Assembly: GCF_001402875.1 (NCBI RefSeq) | Contig: NZ_CP012946.1 | Span: 1,838,001-1,902,000, forward strand | Direction: 5' to 3' | From: Blastochloris viridis | GTDB lineage: Bacteria; Pseudomonadota; Alphaproteobacteria; Rhizobiales; Xanthobacteraceae | Length of the DNA stretch: 64,000 nucleotides | Shown here: one piece after another, positions 54,482-62,981 of the stretch | Position numbering within the stretch: position 1 is the stretch's first letter | Layout of the letters: each line of letters opens with the position of its first letter | Position numbers and translations under genes: made by a program | Notes under the pieces: model-generated | Seen by the model: only the letters and a program-made list of their open reading frames with translations | What the model was told of the DNA's origin: nothing | Database searches by the model: none

Positions 54482-54784
54482 ATGGCGCTTTCGCTGGACG
54501 ACCTCAAAGCCCACGCGAACATCACCGGCGATGCCGACGACGCGGTGCTGGCGCGGCTTCTGGCGGCGGCAACGAAGCACGTCGAGCGCGTTCTCGGCTT
54601 CCCCCTCGATGACACCGACGAGCTGCCGGAAGGCGCCCCGGCGGACCTGGAGCAGGCGGTGTATCTGCTGGCGGCGCACTGGTTCGAGAACCGGGAGACG
54701 GCGCTGGTGGGCCTCACGACGCAGCCGCTACCGTTCGGTGTGGCCGACATCCTCGCCGAGCACCGGCGCTACACGTTCGGGTGA
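54482..54784 (+). CDS. head-tail connector protein (gp6-like)
   Basis: A 100-residue protein matching the small gp6/DnaG-like adaptors: MALSLDDLKAHANITGDADD, then a four-helix region ADLEQAVYLLAAHWFENRE. Forms a ring below the portal. A 92-bp gap with a GGGGGG stretch separates it from the tail tube gene; the start at 54482 lacks a strong ribosome site but fits the family length. Confidence 0.8.
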   Translation: MALSLDDLKAHANITGDADDAVLARLLAAATKHVERVLGFPLDDTDELPEGAPADLEQAVYLLAAHWFENRETALVGLTTQPLPFGVADILAEHRRYTFG

Positions 54785-54790
54785 TGGGCC

Positions 54791-55213
54791 ATGGCGGATG
54801 ACAGCGGACTCTCCCGGCTCCAGCAGCGCCTTGCGGCGATCCCGCAGGACGTCAAGGAGGCGGTGCAGCCGGCGCTCGAGAAGCAGGCCGAGGCCATGGC
54901 GCGCACGATGAAGACGCTGGTGCCGCGGGAGACCGGGGCGCTGGCGGACTCGATCGCGGTCACGCCGGGCGGGGAGTCGACGCCGGCCTACAGCCAGCCC
55001 GGCGGCTCGATGGTGGTGCCGGCGAACGCCGCCGCCATCACCGTCGGCAACACCGATGTTCGGTATGGCCATCTGGTCGAGTACGGCACAGCCAAGGCGC
55101 ACGCGCACCCGTTCTTCTGGCCGTCCGTCAGGCTTCACGGCGGGCAAGCGAAGCAGGCCATCAAGCGCGCCGTGGGTCGGGCTGTCCGAAAGAATTGGGG
55201 CAAGGGCTCATGA
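54791..55213 (+). CDS. HK97 gp10-family tail-completion protein
   Basis: A 140-residue protein with the gp10 pattern: LVPRETGALADSIAVTPGG and the conserved C-terminal YGHLVEYGTAKAHAHPFFWP. It terminates and seals the tail tube, allowing attachment to the head. Starts 6 bp after the connector gene and overlaps the next gene by 4 bp. Confidence 0.88.
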   Translation: MADDSGLSRLQQRLAAIPQDVKEAVQPALEKQAEAMARTMKTLVPRETGALADSIAVTPGGESTPAYSQPGGSMVVPANAAAITVGNTDVRYGHLVEYGTAKAHAHPFFWPSVRLHGGQAKQAIKRAVGRAVRKNWGKGS

Positions 55214-55620
55214 GCGCCGACCTCGCCTTGCAGAAGGCCATCAGGGCCCGGCTGACCAACTCGACGGAAATCGTCGGGTTGGTGCCCGCTGCCTCCATCC
55301 TCGACCGCCACGCCCGGCCGGCGCCGGACCCGTCCATCATCCTCGGCGAGGGGCAGACGCTGGAGGGCGACGACCTCGCCCGGCTGCAGCAGCGCGTGGT
55401 TCTGGACCTGCACGTCTGGAAGAAGGAGCCCAGCCTTGCCGGGGTGAAGGCCATCGCCGGGGCGGTGCGGACCGCCTTGCACAGCGGTCGGCTGGCGCTC
55501 GACGCCGGCTTCCATTGTGGCGACTGCCGGGTGTCGCACATGCGGTTCCTGCGGGACCAGGACGGCGAGACCAGCCACGCGGTGGTGACGGTCGAGGCGC
55601 TGGTGTCGGAGGTGGTGTGA
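55210..55620 (+). CDS. tail terminator-like protein (DUF3168)
   Basis: A 136-residue DUF3168 protein: MSADLALQKAIRARLT at the N terminus, then DLHVWKKEPSLAGVKAIAGAVRTAL, and DGETSHAVVTVEALV near the end. Family members are tail-terminator subunits that cap the tube at the head side. The ATG at 55210 overlaps the gp10-like stop. Confidence 0.88.
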   Translation: MSADLALQKAIRARLTNSTEIVGLVPAASILDRHARPAPDPSIILGEGQTLEGDDLARLQQRVVLDLHVWKKEPSLAGVKAIAGAVRTALHSGRLALDAGFHCGDCRVSHMRFLRDQDGETSHAVVTVEALVSEVV

Positions 55621-55937
55621 TGCGCGCTGGCAACCTGGACAGGACCATCACGATTCAGTCCTTCGCCTCTGGCGTCGACGACTACGGCACCCCGATCGAG
55701 CAGTGGTCGGACGTCGCCACGGTGCGGGCGCAGATCGTGCAGGCCAGCACTGACGAGTTCCTGGCGGCGTTCGGCGAGACCGACAAGACCGCTATCATCT
55801 TCCGCGTCCGGTGGCTCGATGGCGTGACCACCGAGCACCGCGTGGTCTACGCCGGCAAGAGCTTGAACATCCGCGAGATGAAGGAGATCGGCCGGCGCAA
55901 GGGCCTGGAGCTCCGCTGCGAGGAGGTCCGAACGTGA
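55620..55937 (+). CDS. phage head closure / head-tail adaptor protein
   Basis: A 105-residue SPP1 gp16-like adaptor: MRAGNLDRTITIQSFASGVD, VATVRAQIVQASTDEF and the C-terminal YAGKSLNIREMKEIGRRKGL. It plugs the head before tail joining. The ATG overlaps the preceding TGA by 1 bp and its own stop overlaps the terminase small subunit start by 4 bp. Confidence 0.88.
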   Translation: MRAGNLDRTITIQSFASGVDDYGTPIEQWSDVATVRAQIVQASTDEFLAAFGETDKTAIIFRVRWLDGVTTEHRVVYAGKSLNIREMKEIGRRKGLELRCEEVRT

Positions 55938-56314
55938 GAGGCGTGAAGCCGCACCTCGTCGTGAACAACGACGCCGTGACGCGCGCTCCGGCGCCGCCGG
56001 CCTGGTTGTCGCCGGAGGCGAAGAAGGAATGGCGGCGGGTGATGCCGATCCTGATCGAGCGCCGCATTCTGACGACCGCCGACCTCGGCTCGCTCGAATC
56101 CTACTGCACCTCGATTGGCGCCATGCGGGACGCGCAGCGCATCCTCAACGAGGAAGGCCTCGTGATCGAAGGCAAGAGACACCCGGCTTTCGGCATCATG
56201 AATGCCGCCCAGACCACGGCGCGGCTGTGCGCGGCGGAGCTTGGCCTGACGCCGGTCAGCCGCTCGCGGCCAGCAATCCGGGAGGACGACGATGCTGATA
56301 CCCTCCTGGATTAA
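55934..56314 (+). CDS. terS: terminase small subunit (P27 family)
   Basis: A 126-residue terminase small subunit: PPAWLSPEAKKEWRRVMPIL, then LTTADLGSLESYCTSIGAMRDA and HPAFGIMNAAQTTARLCAAE, characteristic of the phage P27 family. It binds the packaging site and regulates the large subunit. Starts at GTG 55934 overlapping the adaptor stop. Its last bases overlap the TerL gene by 23 bp. Its position downstream of head and connector genes is atypical. Confidence 0.9.
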   Translation: MRGVKPHLVVNNDAVTRAPAPPAWLSPEAKKEWRRVMPILIERRILTTADLGSLESYCTSIGAMRDAQRILNEEGLVIEGKRHPAFGIMNAAQTTARLCAAELGLTPVSRSRPAIREDDDADTLLD

Positions 56315-57905
56315 CGACGGCTCGGAAATCCCGGACCCGCTGGGCTATGGCGAGCGCGCTGTGCAGTGGCTGCGCAAGCTGAAGCATCCCAAGAACCCGG
56401 CGCCCGGTCACCCGTTCCAGCTCGATCCGTGGCAGGAGCGCATCATCCGCAAGCTGTACGGGCCGCGGCATCCGGACGGATCGCGCATCGTGCGCCGCAT
56501 GACGCTGGTGCTGCCGCGCGGCAACCGCAAGACCTCGCTGTGCGCCGCCATCACGCTCTTGCATCTGATGGGGCCGGAGCGCCTTCCGGGTGGACTAACC
56601 GTGTCGGCGGCATCGGCGCACGAGCAGGCGATGGAGCTGTTCAACGAAGCGGCGATGATCGTCCAGCACGACCCGCGTATGGCGAAGCATCTCACCATCC
56701 GCGAGTACACCTCGACGATCGCGTTTCCGAAGGATCGCAGCCGGTATATCGCCGTGGCCTCGGACGGCAAGGTGCAGCACGGCAAGACGCCGAACGTCGT
56801 CATCGCCGACGAGCTGCACGCCTGGGAGGGCCGGGCCGGTCAGCGCCAATGGGAAGCGCTCGACTCCGCGATGGTGAAGGTGCCGGGAACGCTGCTGATC
56901 GTCGCCACCACGTCAGGGCGCGGCCAGGAGAACCTTGCGTGGAAGACCGTTGAGTACGCGATCAAGGTCCAGAAAGGCGAGATCGACGACCCGGCGACGC
57001 TGCCGGTGATCTTCGCCGCCGAGAAGGAAGACGATTGGCGCGACGAGGCGGTGTGGCACGCCGTCAACCCCGGCATGCGCCACGGCTACCCCGACCTTGA
57101 GAGCTACCGCGACAAGGCGCGGAAGGCGATCAACTCACCGTCAGATCGTGACAGCTTCCTGCAGTACAATCTCGACGTCTGGCTCGATCATTCGGCCTCG
57201 CCGTTCGTCGATATGATCGTCTACGATCAGGGCCGCGGCGAGGTAGACCTCGGCGACATGGAGGCGACGCAGGCGCCGTGCTGGCTCGGCGTCGATCTGT
57301 CGAGCAATTCCGATCTGACGTGCGTGGTGGCGTGCTGGCGTGACGGCGAGGACGGCTATCAGGTGTGGCCGTGGTTCTTCTGCCCGGAGGATAACCTTCG
57401 GCGCCGCGCCGACCGCGATGGCGTGCCCTATCCGACGTGGGCGGAGGATGGGCTTATCTGCCCGACGCCCGGCAACGTCGTCGATTTCCGCGCGGTCGAG
57501 GACAACATTCGCGAGCTGTGCGCGCGCTTCAACGTCCGCGAGATCGCGTTCGACCCGCACCTCGCCCGCAACACCTTGAACAACCTGCTCGAGGACGGTC
57601 TGCCCGCGGTCGAGATGCGGCAGGGCTGGGTGACGATGGCGCCGGCCATCAAGGAGCTGGAGCGCGCCATCATCGGCGGCCGGTTCCGGCACGGCGGCAA
57701 TCCGATCCTGCGCTGGCACTTCGACAACATCGCCGTTGAAACCGACAAGGCCGGCAACCGCGCCTTTCACAAGGGCAAGAGCAAGGATCGCATCGACGGC
57801 GCGGTGGCGTGCGCGATGGCGGTGGCGCGGTGCGCGGCCGGCGACACCAACCGCTCCAGTTACGACGGCGCGGGCGACGACTTCGAGGAATGGGCTTTCG
57901 CGTGA
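56292..57905 (+). CDS. terL: terminase large subunit
   Basis: A 537-residue packaging ATPase/nuclease of the Terminase_1 family. Walker A-like VLPRGNRKTSLCAA (about residue 75), Walker B VVIADELHAWEG and coupling motif TTSGRG are in the ATPase domain. The RNase H-like nuclease has GVDLSSNSDLTCVV and the downstream acidic DPHLARNT and KDRIDGAVACAMA. It translocates and cuts concatemeric DNA. The ATG at 56292 overlaps terS. No frameshift is present. Confidence 0.94.
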   Translation: MLIPSWINDGSEIPDPLGYGERAVQWLRKLKHPKNPAPGHPFQLDPWQERIIRKLYGPRHPDGSRIVRRMTLVLPRGNRKTSLCAAITLLHLMGPERLPGGLTVSAASAHEQAMELFNEAAMIVQHDPRMAKHLTIREYTSTIAFPKDRSRYIAVASDGKVQHGKTPNVVIADELHAWEGRAGQRQWEALDSAMVKVPGTLLIVATTSGRGQENLAWKTVEYAIKVQKGEIDDPATLPVIFAAEKEDDWRDEAVWHAVNPGMRHGYPDLESYRDKARKAINSPSDRDSFLQYNLDVWLDHSASPFVDMIVYDQGRGEVDLGDMEATQAPCWLGVDLSSNSDLTCVVACWRDGEDGYQVWPWFFCPEDNLRRRADRDGVPYPTWAEDGLICPTPGNVVDFRAVEDNIRELCARFNVREIAFDPHLARNTLNNLLEDGLPAVEMRQGWVTMAPAIKELERAIIGGRFRHGGNPILRWHFDNIAVETDKAGNRAFHKGKSKDRIDGAVACAMAVARCAAGDTNRSSYDGAGDDFEEWAFA

Positions 57906-57945
57906 TGGTCCAGATTTGGACCGAATGAAATCAAGGACTTGAGAC

Positions 57946-60042
57946 ATGGCGGGTGAAGGCGACACGGAACGGCTGGTCGTGCTGCTCGAAGCGCGGTTGA
58001 CCGACTTCGAGCGCAACATGCGCAAGGCGTCCGCCGTCTCGGCGACGAACTTTGGCGCGGTGCGGCGCAATTCTCGCAGCGCCACGATGCAGATCGAAGC
58101 GGACATGAACCGCGCCAGCGCTCGCATCAACCAAGCCGTTGCGACGACGTCGGATCGCATCGGCACTGTCGCGAAGGCCATGGCCGCGGCGGCGGCTGGC
58201 GCCATCACCATCGACAAGATCGCGAGGGCCGCGGCGGCATATCAAGGCATGGCGAACGCGCTGCGCATCGCGGGCCTGGAGGGCGAACAGCTCAACGGCA
58301 CGTTCGGCCAGCTATTCGCCATCGCGCAGCGGAACGGCAGTGCGCTCGAGCCGCTGGTGTCGCTCTTTGCCCGGCTCTCGCAGTCGCAGACCGAGCTTCA
58401 CGCTTCATCGGCCGATCTGACGCGGTTTACCGAGGGCGTGAGCCTGGCGCTCAAGGTCGCCGGCACCGACGCGACGGCGGCGAGCGGCGCCCTGACACAG
58501 CTCGCCCAAGCGCTCGGCGGCGGCACGGTGAGGGCCGAGGAGTTCAACTCCGTCAACGAGGGAGCCCGGCCGATCCTTGATGCGGTGGCCGCGGGGCTCA
58601 AGGAGGCCGGCGGATCGGTCGCCACGCTGCGACAACTCGTGAACGACGGCAAGGTGTCGAGCGAGGCGTTCTTCCGTGCGTTCCTCGCTGGCGCTGGATC
58701 GTTGCAGGAGAAGGCCGACAAGGCGCTGCCGAGCGTCGAGCAGGGCATGACGCGCGTTGCCAACGCTTTCACGGTCGCGGTCGGAGAGTTCGACAAGGTC
58801 ACCGGCGCCTCGACGTCGGTTTCGTCGGGACTGGAGCGGATCGCCGCCGGCATCGGATCGGTCGGCGACAGGGCCGAAGCGGTCTATCAGAAAATCAAGC
58901 CGTTGGTCGACGCGCTCAACCTCATCGGCAAATATTCGCCTACCGGCCTCCTGACGCAGTATGCCACCGACACCGGCGTGTTCGCGCCGACGCCCTCTGG
59001 CGGCGTCACCCGGACCACCACCACCTCGGCGGTGAACGGCACGATCGCCGGCGCCGCGCCGGTCCTCGGAACCGGCTTCTCCGGGGGCAAGTCGCAGGTG
59101 TCGCTCGCGCAGTACCCGGCGGCTGGCAAGGAGAAGTCCTCGTCATCGAAGGCCCGGGCCTCGGAGCTCGAGCAGGAAATCGCGTCGCTCCAGCGGCACA
59201 CCCAAGCACTTCAGATTCAGGCCGGCCAGTTCGGTATGACGGAGGCCGAGGCGGCGCGGTATGAGGCCACGCAGCAACTTCTCAATGCCGCCACCGCCGA
59301 CGGCAAGACGATCACCGACGATCAGCGGGCCGCCATTGCCCGGGCCGCCGACGCCTACGCCCAGGCGGCAGACGCCGCGCACCAAATGACGGAGAAGACG
59401 CAGCGCGCAGCGGAGTTCCAACGCGAGTTCGAGTCGGCAACCACCGAACTGTTTTCCTCCCTGATCAAGGGCGGCGACAGCTTGAACGATACCCTGTCGC
59501 GCCTTGCGGAGCGGTTTGCCGATCTGGCCTTGCAGGCCGCGCTGTTCGGCTCCGGCCCGTTCGGCTCGGGCTCGGGGCTTCTCTCGGGCGTCGGCAAGGC
59601 GATTGGCGGGCTGTTCGGTGGCGGTTCGGATTTTTCTGGATACAACGTAACTGGACTGCCAGGCCACGCTACTGGCGGCTATATCCGCGGGCCGGGCACG
59701 GGCACCAGCGACAGTATCCCGGCCCGGCTCAGCAATGGCGAGTATGTGTTCTCGGCGCGGGCGGTGTCGGCGATCGGTGCCGGCAATCTGGACGCGATGC
59801 ACCGCACCGCGAAGGGCTTTGCGGCCGGCGGCTATGTGGGGCCGGCGCCGGTGGCCAGCGGCCAAGCGGCCAGCGCTGCGCCCGTCATCACCGTGGCGCC
59901 GACGATCAATTTCCAATCTCAGATTCCGTCAAGCCAAGCCGATCAGGCGAGCATGGCGAAACAGGTCCAGCGCTCGGTCGAGACCGCGGTGAACCAGGCG
60001 CTCGCGAAGCAGATGCGTCCCGGCGGCATCCTGACGAGGTGA
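57946..60042 (+). CDS. tail tape measure protein
   Basis: A 698-residue protein, long and Ala-rich. The N-terminal tape-measure domain has FRSV-like VNEGARPILDAVAAGLKEAG and TLRQLVNDGKVSSEAFFRAF; coiled-coil regions lie near residues 400-520 (ELEQEIASLQRHTQALQIQ). A Gly-rich end has SGLLSGVGKAIGGLFGGG, RGPGTGTSDSIPARLSNGEY and ASGQA. It sets tail length and interacts with the tip. Starts 40 bp after the terminase gene. Confidence 0.9.
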   Translation: MAGEGDTERLVVLLEARLTDFERNMRKASAVSATNFGAVRRNSRSATMQIEADMNRASARINQAVATTSDRIGTVAKAMAAAAAGAITIDKIARAAAAYQGMANALRIAGLEGEQLNGTFGQLFAIAQRNGSALEPLVSLFARLSQSQTELHASSADLTRFTEGVSLALKVAGTDATAASGALTQLAQALGGGTVRAEEFNSVNEGARPILDAVAAGLKEAGGSVATLRQLVNDGKVSSEAFFRAFLAGAGSLQEKADKALPSVEQGMTRVANAFTVAVGEFDKVTGASTSVSSGLERIAAGIGSVGDRAEAVYQKIKPLVDALNLIGKYSPTGLLTQYATDTGVFAPTPSGGVTRTTTTSAVNGTIAGAAPVLGTGFSGGKSQVSLAQYPAAGKEKSSSSKARASELEQEIASLQRHTQALQIQAGQFGMTEAEAARYEATQQLLNAATADGKTITDDQRAAIARAADAYAQAADAAHQMTEKTQRAAEFQREFESATTELFSSLIKGGDSLNDTLSRLAERFADLALQAALFGSGPFGSGSGLLSGVGKAIGGLFGGGSDFSGYNVTGLPGHATGGYIRGPGTGTSDSIPARLSNGEYVFSARAVSAIGAGNLDAMHRTAKGFAAGGYVGPAPVASGQAASAAPVITVAPTINFQSQIPSSQADQASMAKQVQRSVETAVNQALAKQMRPGGILTR

Positions 60043-60045
60043 TCC

Positions 60046-60408
60046 ATGGCACTCGATACCTTCAATCCACCGGTCGCGCCCGCTGTCGACGGGGCACCTC
60101 GCGAGCGCACAGCGCGCGTGACAACAGCATCGTTCGGCGACGGGTATTCGCAACGTGCGCCGTCGGGGCTGAACTCGGTCGCAACCTCGATCAACGTGCG
60201 CTGGCCACCGATGACGATCGGACAGGCGCAAACGATCGATGCATTCTTGACCTCGAAAAAGGGCGTCACGCCGTTTTGGTGGACGGCTCCGGGCGACACC
60301 GCGGCCCGCAAATGGACGTGCGGGACGTGGACCGTTTCGCCGCACAACGTCGCCTTAGGCATCATCGGTGAGATGACCGCCATCTTCCGAGAAGTGTTCG
60401 ACCTATGA
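60046..60408 (+). CDS. minor tail protein (lambda gpM-like)
   Basis: A 120-residue tail protein: RVTTASFGDGYSQRAPSGLN, KKGVTPFWWTAPGD, WTCGTWTVSPHNVA and ITAIFREVF-like MTAIFREVFDL match the phage_min_tail (gpM) family of tail-tip proteins. It starts 3 bp after the tape measure and overlaps the next gene by 4 bp. Confidence 0.85.
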   Translation: MALDTFNPPVAPAVDGAPRERTARVTTASFGDGYSQRAPSGLNSVATSINVRWPPMTIGQAQTIDAFLTSKKGVTPFWWTAPGDTAARKWTCGTWTVSPHNVALGIIGEMTAIFREVFDL

Positions 60409-60743
60409 CCCCGCTCAAGCGCCTGGAACAACAGCTCATCGACACCGTGACCGGCGCGCGCCCGACCGTGCCCGAGGCCGGCGTCATCGTCTGGCGCGCG
60501 TTCCTCGACCTCGCCGCTCGGCGCTCCTACCATATGAGCGGCCCGAACCCGATCAGCATGGCCGAGATCGAAGCCTATGCCCGGCTGCACCGCCTGCCGC
60601 TCCAGCCGCACCATGTCGCGCTGATCTGCGCCATCGATGATGCGTGGCTCAAGCATGTTCGCGACGATGGCGGCACTCCCGACGAAAAACGTCGCCAGTC
60701 ATCCCAGCCGATGACGCCGGCAATCTTCGACGCTCTGTTTTGA
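60405..60743 (+). CDS. hypothetical phage tail assembly protein
   Basis: A 112-residue helical protein. The motif ISMAEIEAYARLHRLPLQPHH is shared with small proteins encoded in the tail regions of rhizobial prophages (from memory, chaperone- or DUF1799-like). It starts by overlap with the gpM-like gene. Function in tail assembly is inferred from position; residue composition is consistent with real coding. Confidence 0.6.
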   Translation: MTPLKRLEQQLIDTVTGARPTVPEAGVIVWRAFLDLAARRSYHMSGPNPISMAEIEAYARLHRLPLQPHHVALICAIDDAWLKHVRDDGGTPDEKRRQSSQPMTPAIFDALF

Positions 60744-60752
60744 GGCGATGCG

Positions 60753-61793
60753 ATGGCACGGAAGCACGGCGGATGCAGCGGCTGGAACGAGTATCGCCAC
60801 GGCGAGAGCAAGCGGCCAATCACATTGGCGGGGCAAAAGCCGAAGCGGATCATTCGTGGCGACAAGCGCGAGCACGTCGTCGCCAGCGTCGCGGTGTTGT
60901 TGAAGACCTTCAAGCTCACGCCGTTCGAGCATGAGGCGGCGTGCGTGCAAAGCCTGCGCAGCGGCCTATGCCTGGATGGCCACCGTTGGCCGCTGGCTGA
61001 CATCGAGGCGGCTGGAATAGTCGCCGAGGCACTGCGCCGGATTGGCGCCGAGCGGCCAACGTGGAACCAGGGACAGCGCGAATACACGGTGCCGCGGGAG
61101 AACTGCCGGTACTGCGCCCGCCCGCTGGACGAGGAGGACATCGCCCGAAATCGCCTGTTCTGCTCGCCGGTGTGCGCCAAGTCGGCCTTGCAGCATCGCG
61201 AGTTCGAGGACGCTTGGCATCGCGACAAGGTGGCGTGGTCGGCGTATAGGCTCGTGCTGCGGGAGCAGAACCAGCCGCGCGTGTGCGAGTGTTGCGGAAA
61301 GACCTTCAGGCCGATCCGCGAGAATGCCGACACGCGGTTCTGCTCGCTACGCTGCGCAAGGGAAAGCCGGCGCATCGATATTCCGGAGCGGGCGTGCGAG
61401 CATTGCGGAACGATGTTCCAGCCGACAAGCGCCAATCTGGACGCCAAGTTCTGCGGCAAGGCCTGCGCCGACGCCGCGAAGCGCACGTTGCCGGATCGAG
61501 CATGCAAGGCATGCGGCGGGGTGTTTCATCCGACGAACGCCGGGCAGCTCTTCTGCTCGCGGGCCTGCGCCGATCAGGGGAAGAAGCTCAACGAGGTCGA
61601 ACGGGCCTGCGATTGGTGCGGAGAGGGGTTCGTCGCGAACCGCAAAGATGCGGCCTATTGCAGCGACGCATGCGTCAGGTTTGCCTTCCGGGTGAAGTCC
61701 GGCCGCGTCAAGAAGATCAGCCCGCCCGTGTTCGACTTCCTGATGCGCCCGCTGTCCGGCGGCTTCGCCTGCGAGATGGTCGCGGCGGAGTGA
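60753..61793 (+). CDS. multi-zinc-ribbon protein with five tandem CxxC modules
   Basis: A 346-residue protein. The N-terminal about 115 residues are basic and contain no recognised domain. Residues about 118-310 hold five tandem modules of the form C-x2-C-G-x(12-16)-[FY]-C-x2-x-C: CRYC ... FCSPVC, CECCG ... FCSLRC, CEHCG ... FCGKAC, CKACG ... FCSRAC and CDWCG ... YCSDAC. The module spacing is 30-38 residues. It would bind about five zinc ions and probably nucleic acid or protein. It lies where tail-tip genes are expected, but no tail homology is visible; a cargo or regulatory role is possible. Confidence 0.7.
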   Translation: MARKHGGCSGWNEYRHGESKRPITLAGQKPKRIIRGDKREHVVASVAVLLKTFKLTPFEHEAACVQSLRSGLCLDGHRWPLADIEAAGIVAEALRRIGAERPTWNQGQREYTVPRENCRYCARPLDEEDIARNRLFCSPVCAKSALQHREFEDAWHRDKVAWSAYRLVLREQNQPRVCECCGKTFRPIRENADTRFCSLRCARESRRIDIPERACEHCGTMFQPTSANLDAKFCGKACADAAKRTLPDRACKACGGVFHPTNAGQLFCSRACADQGKKLNEVERACDWCGEGFVANRKDAAYCSDACVRFAFRVKSGRVKKISPPVFDFLMRPLSGGFACEMVAAE

Positions 61794-61957
61794 GGTTTCC
61801 GCCGCGGTGGCGGAAACCCTGGTTCGTCGAAGGTGCCGAAGATCCTCAACCGCAGACCAAAGGGCATGTTCGAAGGCTCAGCGGTCCCAATTGCATTTGT
61901 AATTCAACATAGGCGTAAAGCTGCCTTGACGCCCCAACAGTGAGCATTAGTGTCTTT

Positions 61958-61997
61958 GGGGCGATCAGGGGCGATCAGGGGCGATCAGGGGCGCAGA
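61958..61997. repeat. tandem GGGGCGATCA repeat
   Basis: Three exact 10-bp units GGGGCGATCA are followed by a degenerate fourth, then more GATCA/CATCTG words up to about 62035. It lies in a non-coding gap (61794-62124) between the zinc-ribbon gene and the low-GC cassette. Units this short do not suit CRISPR; protein binding or slippage is more likely. The rest of the gap shows no gene. Confidence 0.6.
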
Positions 61998-62124
61998 TGC
62001 GATCAGATGCCATCTGGTGTGATCAGGCACCATCTGTACGATTGGTAAGTGCGTTTGACGTCATCACCCGCGGTTTGGGCGTGGCGTCGGAACGTAGAGT
62101 TAACGGGTGAAGTCGATAATTTGT

Positions 62125-62145
62125 CCTGTGCGTTTCACGCACAGG
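62125..62145 (+). promoter_or_regulatory. leader hairpin before the small cassette gene
   Basis: Perfect 8-bp arms CCTGTGCG and CGCACAGG flank TTTCA, ending 4 bases before the GGAGG ribosome site of the 60-residue gene. The short distance to GGAGG allows translational control or autoregulator binding, as often found for toxin-antitoxin operons. Confidence 0.55.
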
Positions 62146-62157
62146 TTTGGAGGCATC

Positions 62158-62340
62158 ATGACGGACGCGCAGCGCAGAGAAGCCATCCGGCGCCTCATTG
62201 ACAAGCACACGTCAAAAAATGTCGTCGACAGCAAAACCGCAAGGGATTCGCTGATCGCGGAGGGTATTTACACAACGAGCGGCCAGCTCCGCGTTGAATT
62301 TGGTGGTATAGAGAAAAAGAAGAAGAAGTCGGCAGCTTGA
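62158..62340 (+). CDS. small protein, possible antitoxin
   Basis: A 60-residue, charged protein: TDAQRREAIRRLIDKHTSKN, then TARDSLIAEGIYTTSGQLRV and a Lys-rich tail. GGAGG lies 6 bases upstream of the ATG. Small size, polar composition, position upstream of a toxin-like enzyme and the 4-bp overlap with it are all typical of antitoxins. I recall similar small proteins paired with the same enzyme family, but cannot verify it here. Base composition is lower in GC than the prophage. Confidence 0.6.
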   Translation: MTDAQRREAIRRLIDKHTSKNVVDSKTARDSLIAEGIYTTSGQLRVEFGGIEKKKKKSAA

Positions 62341-62981
62341 CGCGGCTAGCAACATCATTTGTTCTTGGTTATCACGGGTGCGATAAAAGAGTCGGATTGA
62401 CGGCGCTCAACGATGGTACAGAGCTACTTCCCAGCAACCGCGATTTTGATTGGCTGGGACCTGGTGCATATTTTTGGGAATCTGATCCACTTCGTGCTCT
62501 GGAATGGGCAGAGTGGAAGAAGGGTCGGGGAGATTACACAGAACCATTCGTAATAGGTGCTGCTATTGACCTTAGAAACTGCCTCGACCTCGTTGCGAGA
62601 GAAAACTTAGAGCTTATTAGAAAAGCTCATTCATCATTTGTAGAAATACAGGAGAAGGCCGGCCTTCCTTTGCCGGAAAACAAAAGTGCTCCTGGACAAC
62701 CCAATGCGGATCGTATTTTAAGATTCCTTGATTGTGCGGTAATCAAGCATCTGCACAGCATACTTGATAATCAGTCTGCTGAAGATCTGCAAATAGAGCC
62801 TTTTGATACAGTAAGAGGCATGTTTACCGAAGGAGAGCAGATTTATCCGGGGTGCGGATTCAAAAGCCGCAGTCATGTTCAAATTTCCGTTCGCAATCTT
62901 GATTGCATTCTCGGTATTTTTATCCCGAGACCATACCCAAAACTTCCAGGTCCAGGCAAAAATGGACCGATGAGCATTTGA
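62337..62981 (+). CDS. ADP-ribosyltransferase-like protein, candidate toxin
   Basis: A 214-residue protein starting at a TTG that overlaps the previous stop (TTGA). Key segments are LGYHGCDK (H13), FDWLGPGAYFWESD (Y45), ALEWAEWKK and the C-terminal SHVQISVRNLDCILG (Q182). The ordering His ... Tyr ... Gln/Glu recalls the H-Y-E/Q active site of diphtheria-toxin-like ADP-ribosyltransferases (DUF3990-like relatives). GC is about 46% against the mid-60s around it, a sign of recent transfer. Cargo of the prophage; a toxin or anti-phage role is inferred, not shown. Confidence 0.6.
   Translation: MTRLATSFVLGYHGCDKRVGLTALNDGTELLPSNRDFDWLGPGAYFWESDPLRALEWAEWKKGRGDYTEPFVIGAAIDLRNCLDLVARENLELIRKAHSSFVEIQEKAGLPLPENKSAPGQPNADRILRFLDCAVIKHLHSILDNQSAEDLQIEPFDTVRGMFTEGEQIYPGCGFKSRSHVQISVRNLDCILGIFIPRPYPKLPGPGKNGPMSI

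Noticed and set aside
61958..62035. CRISPR-like repeat array
   Set aside because: Units are 10 bp without spacers and decay quickly; no cas genes.
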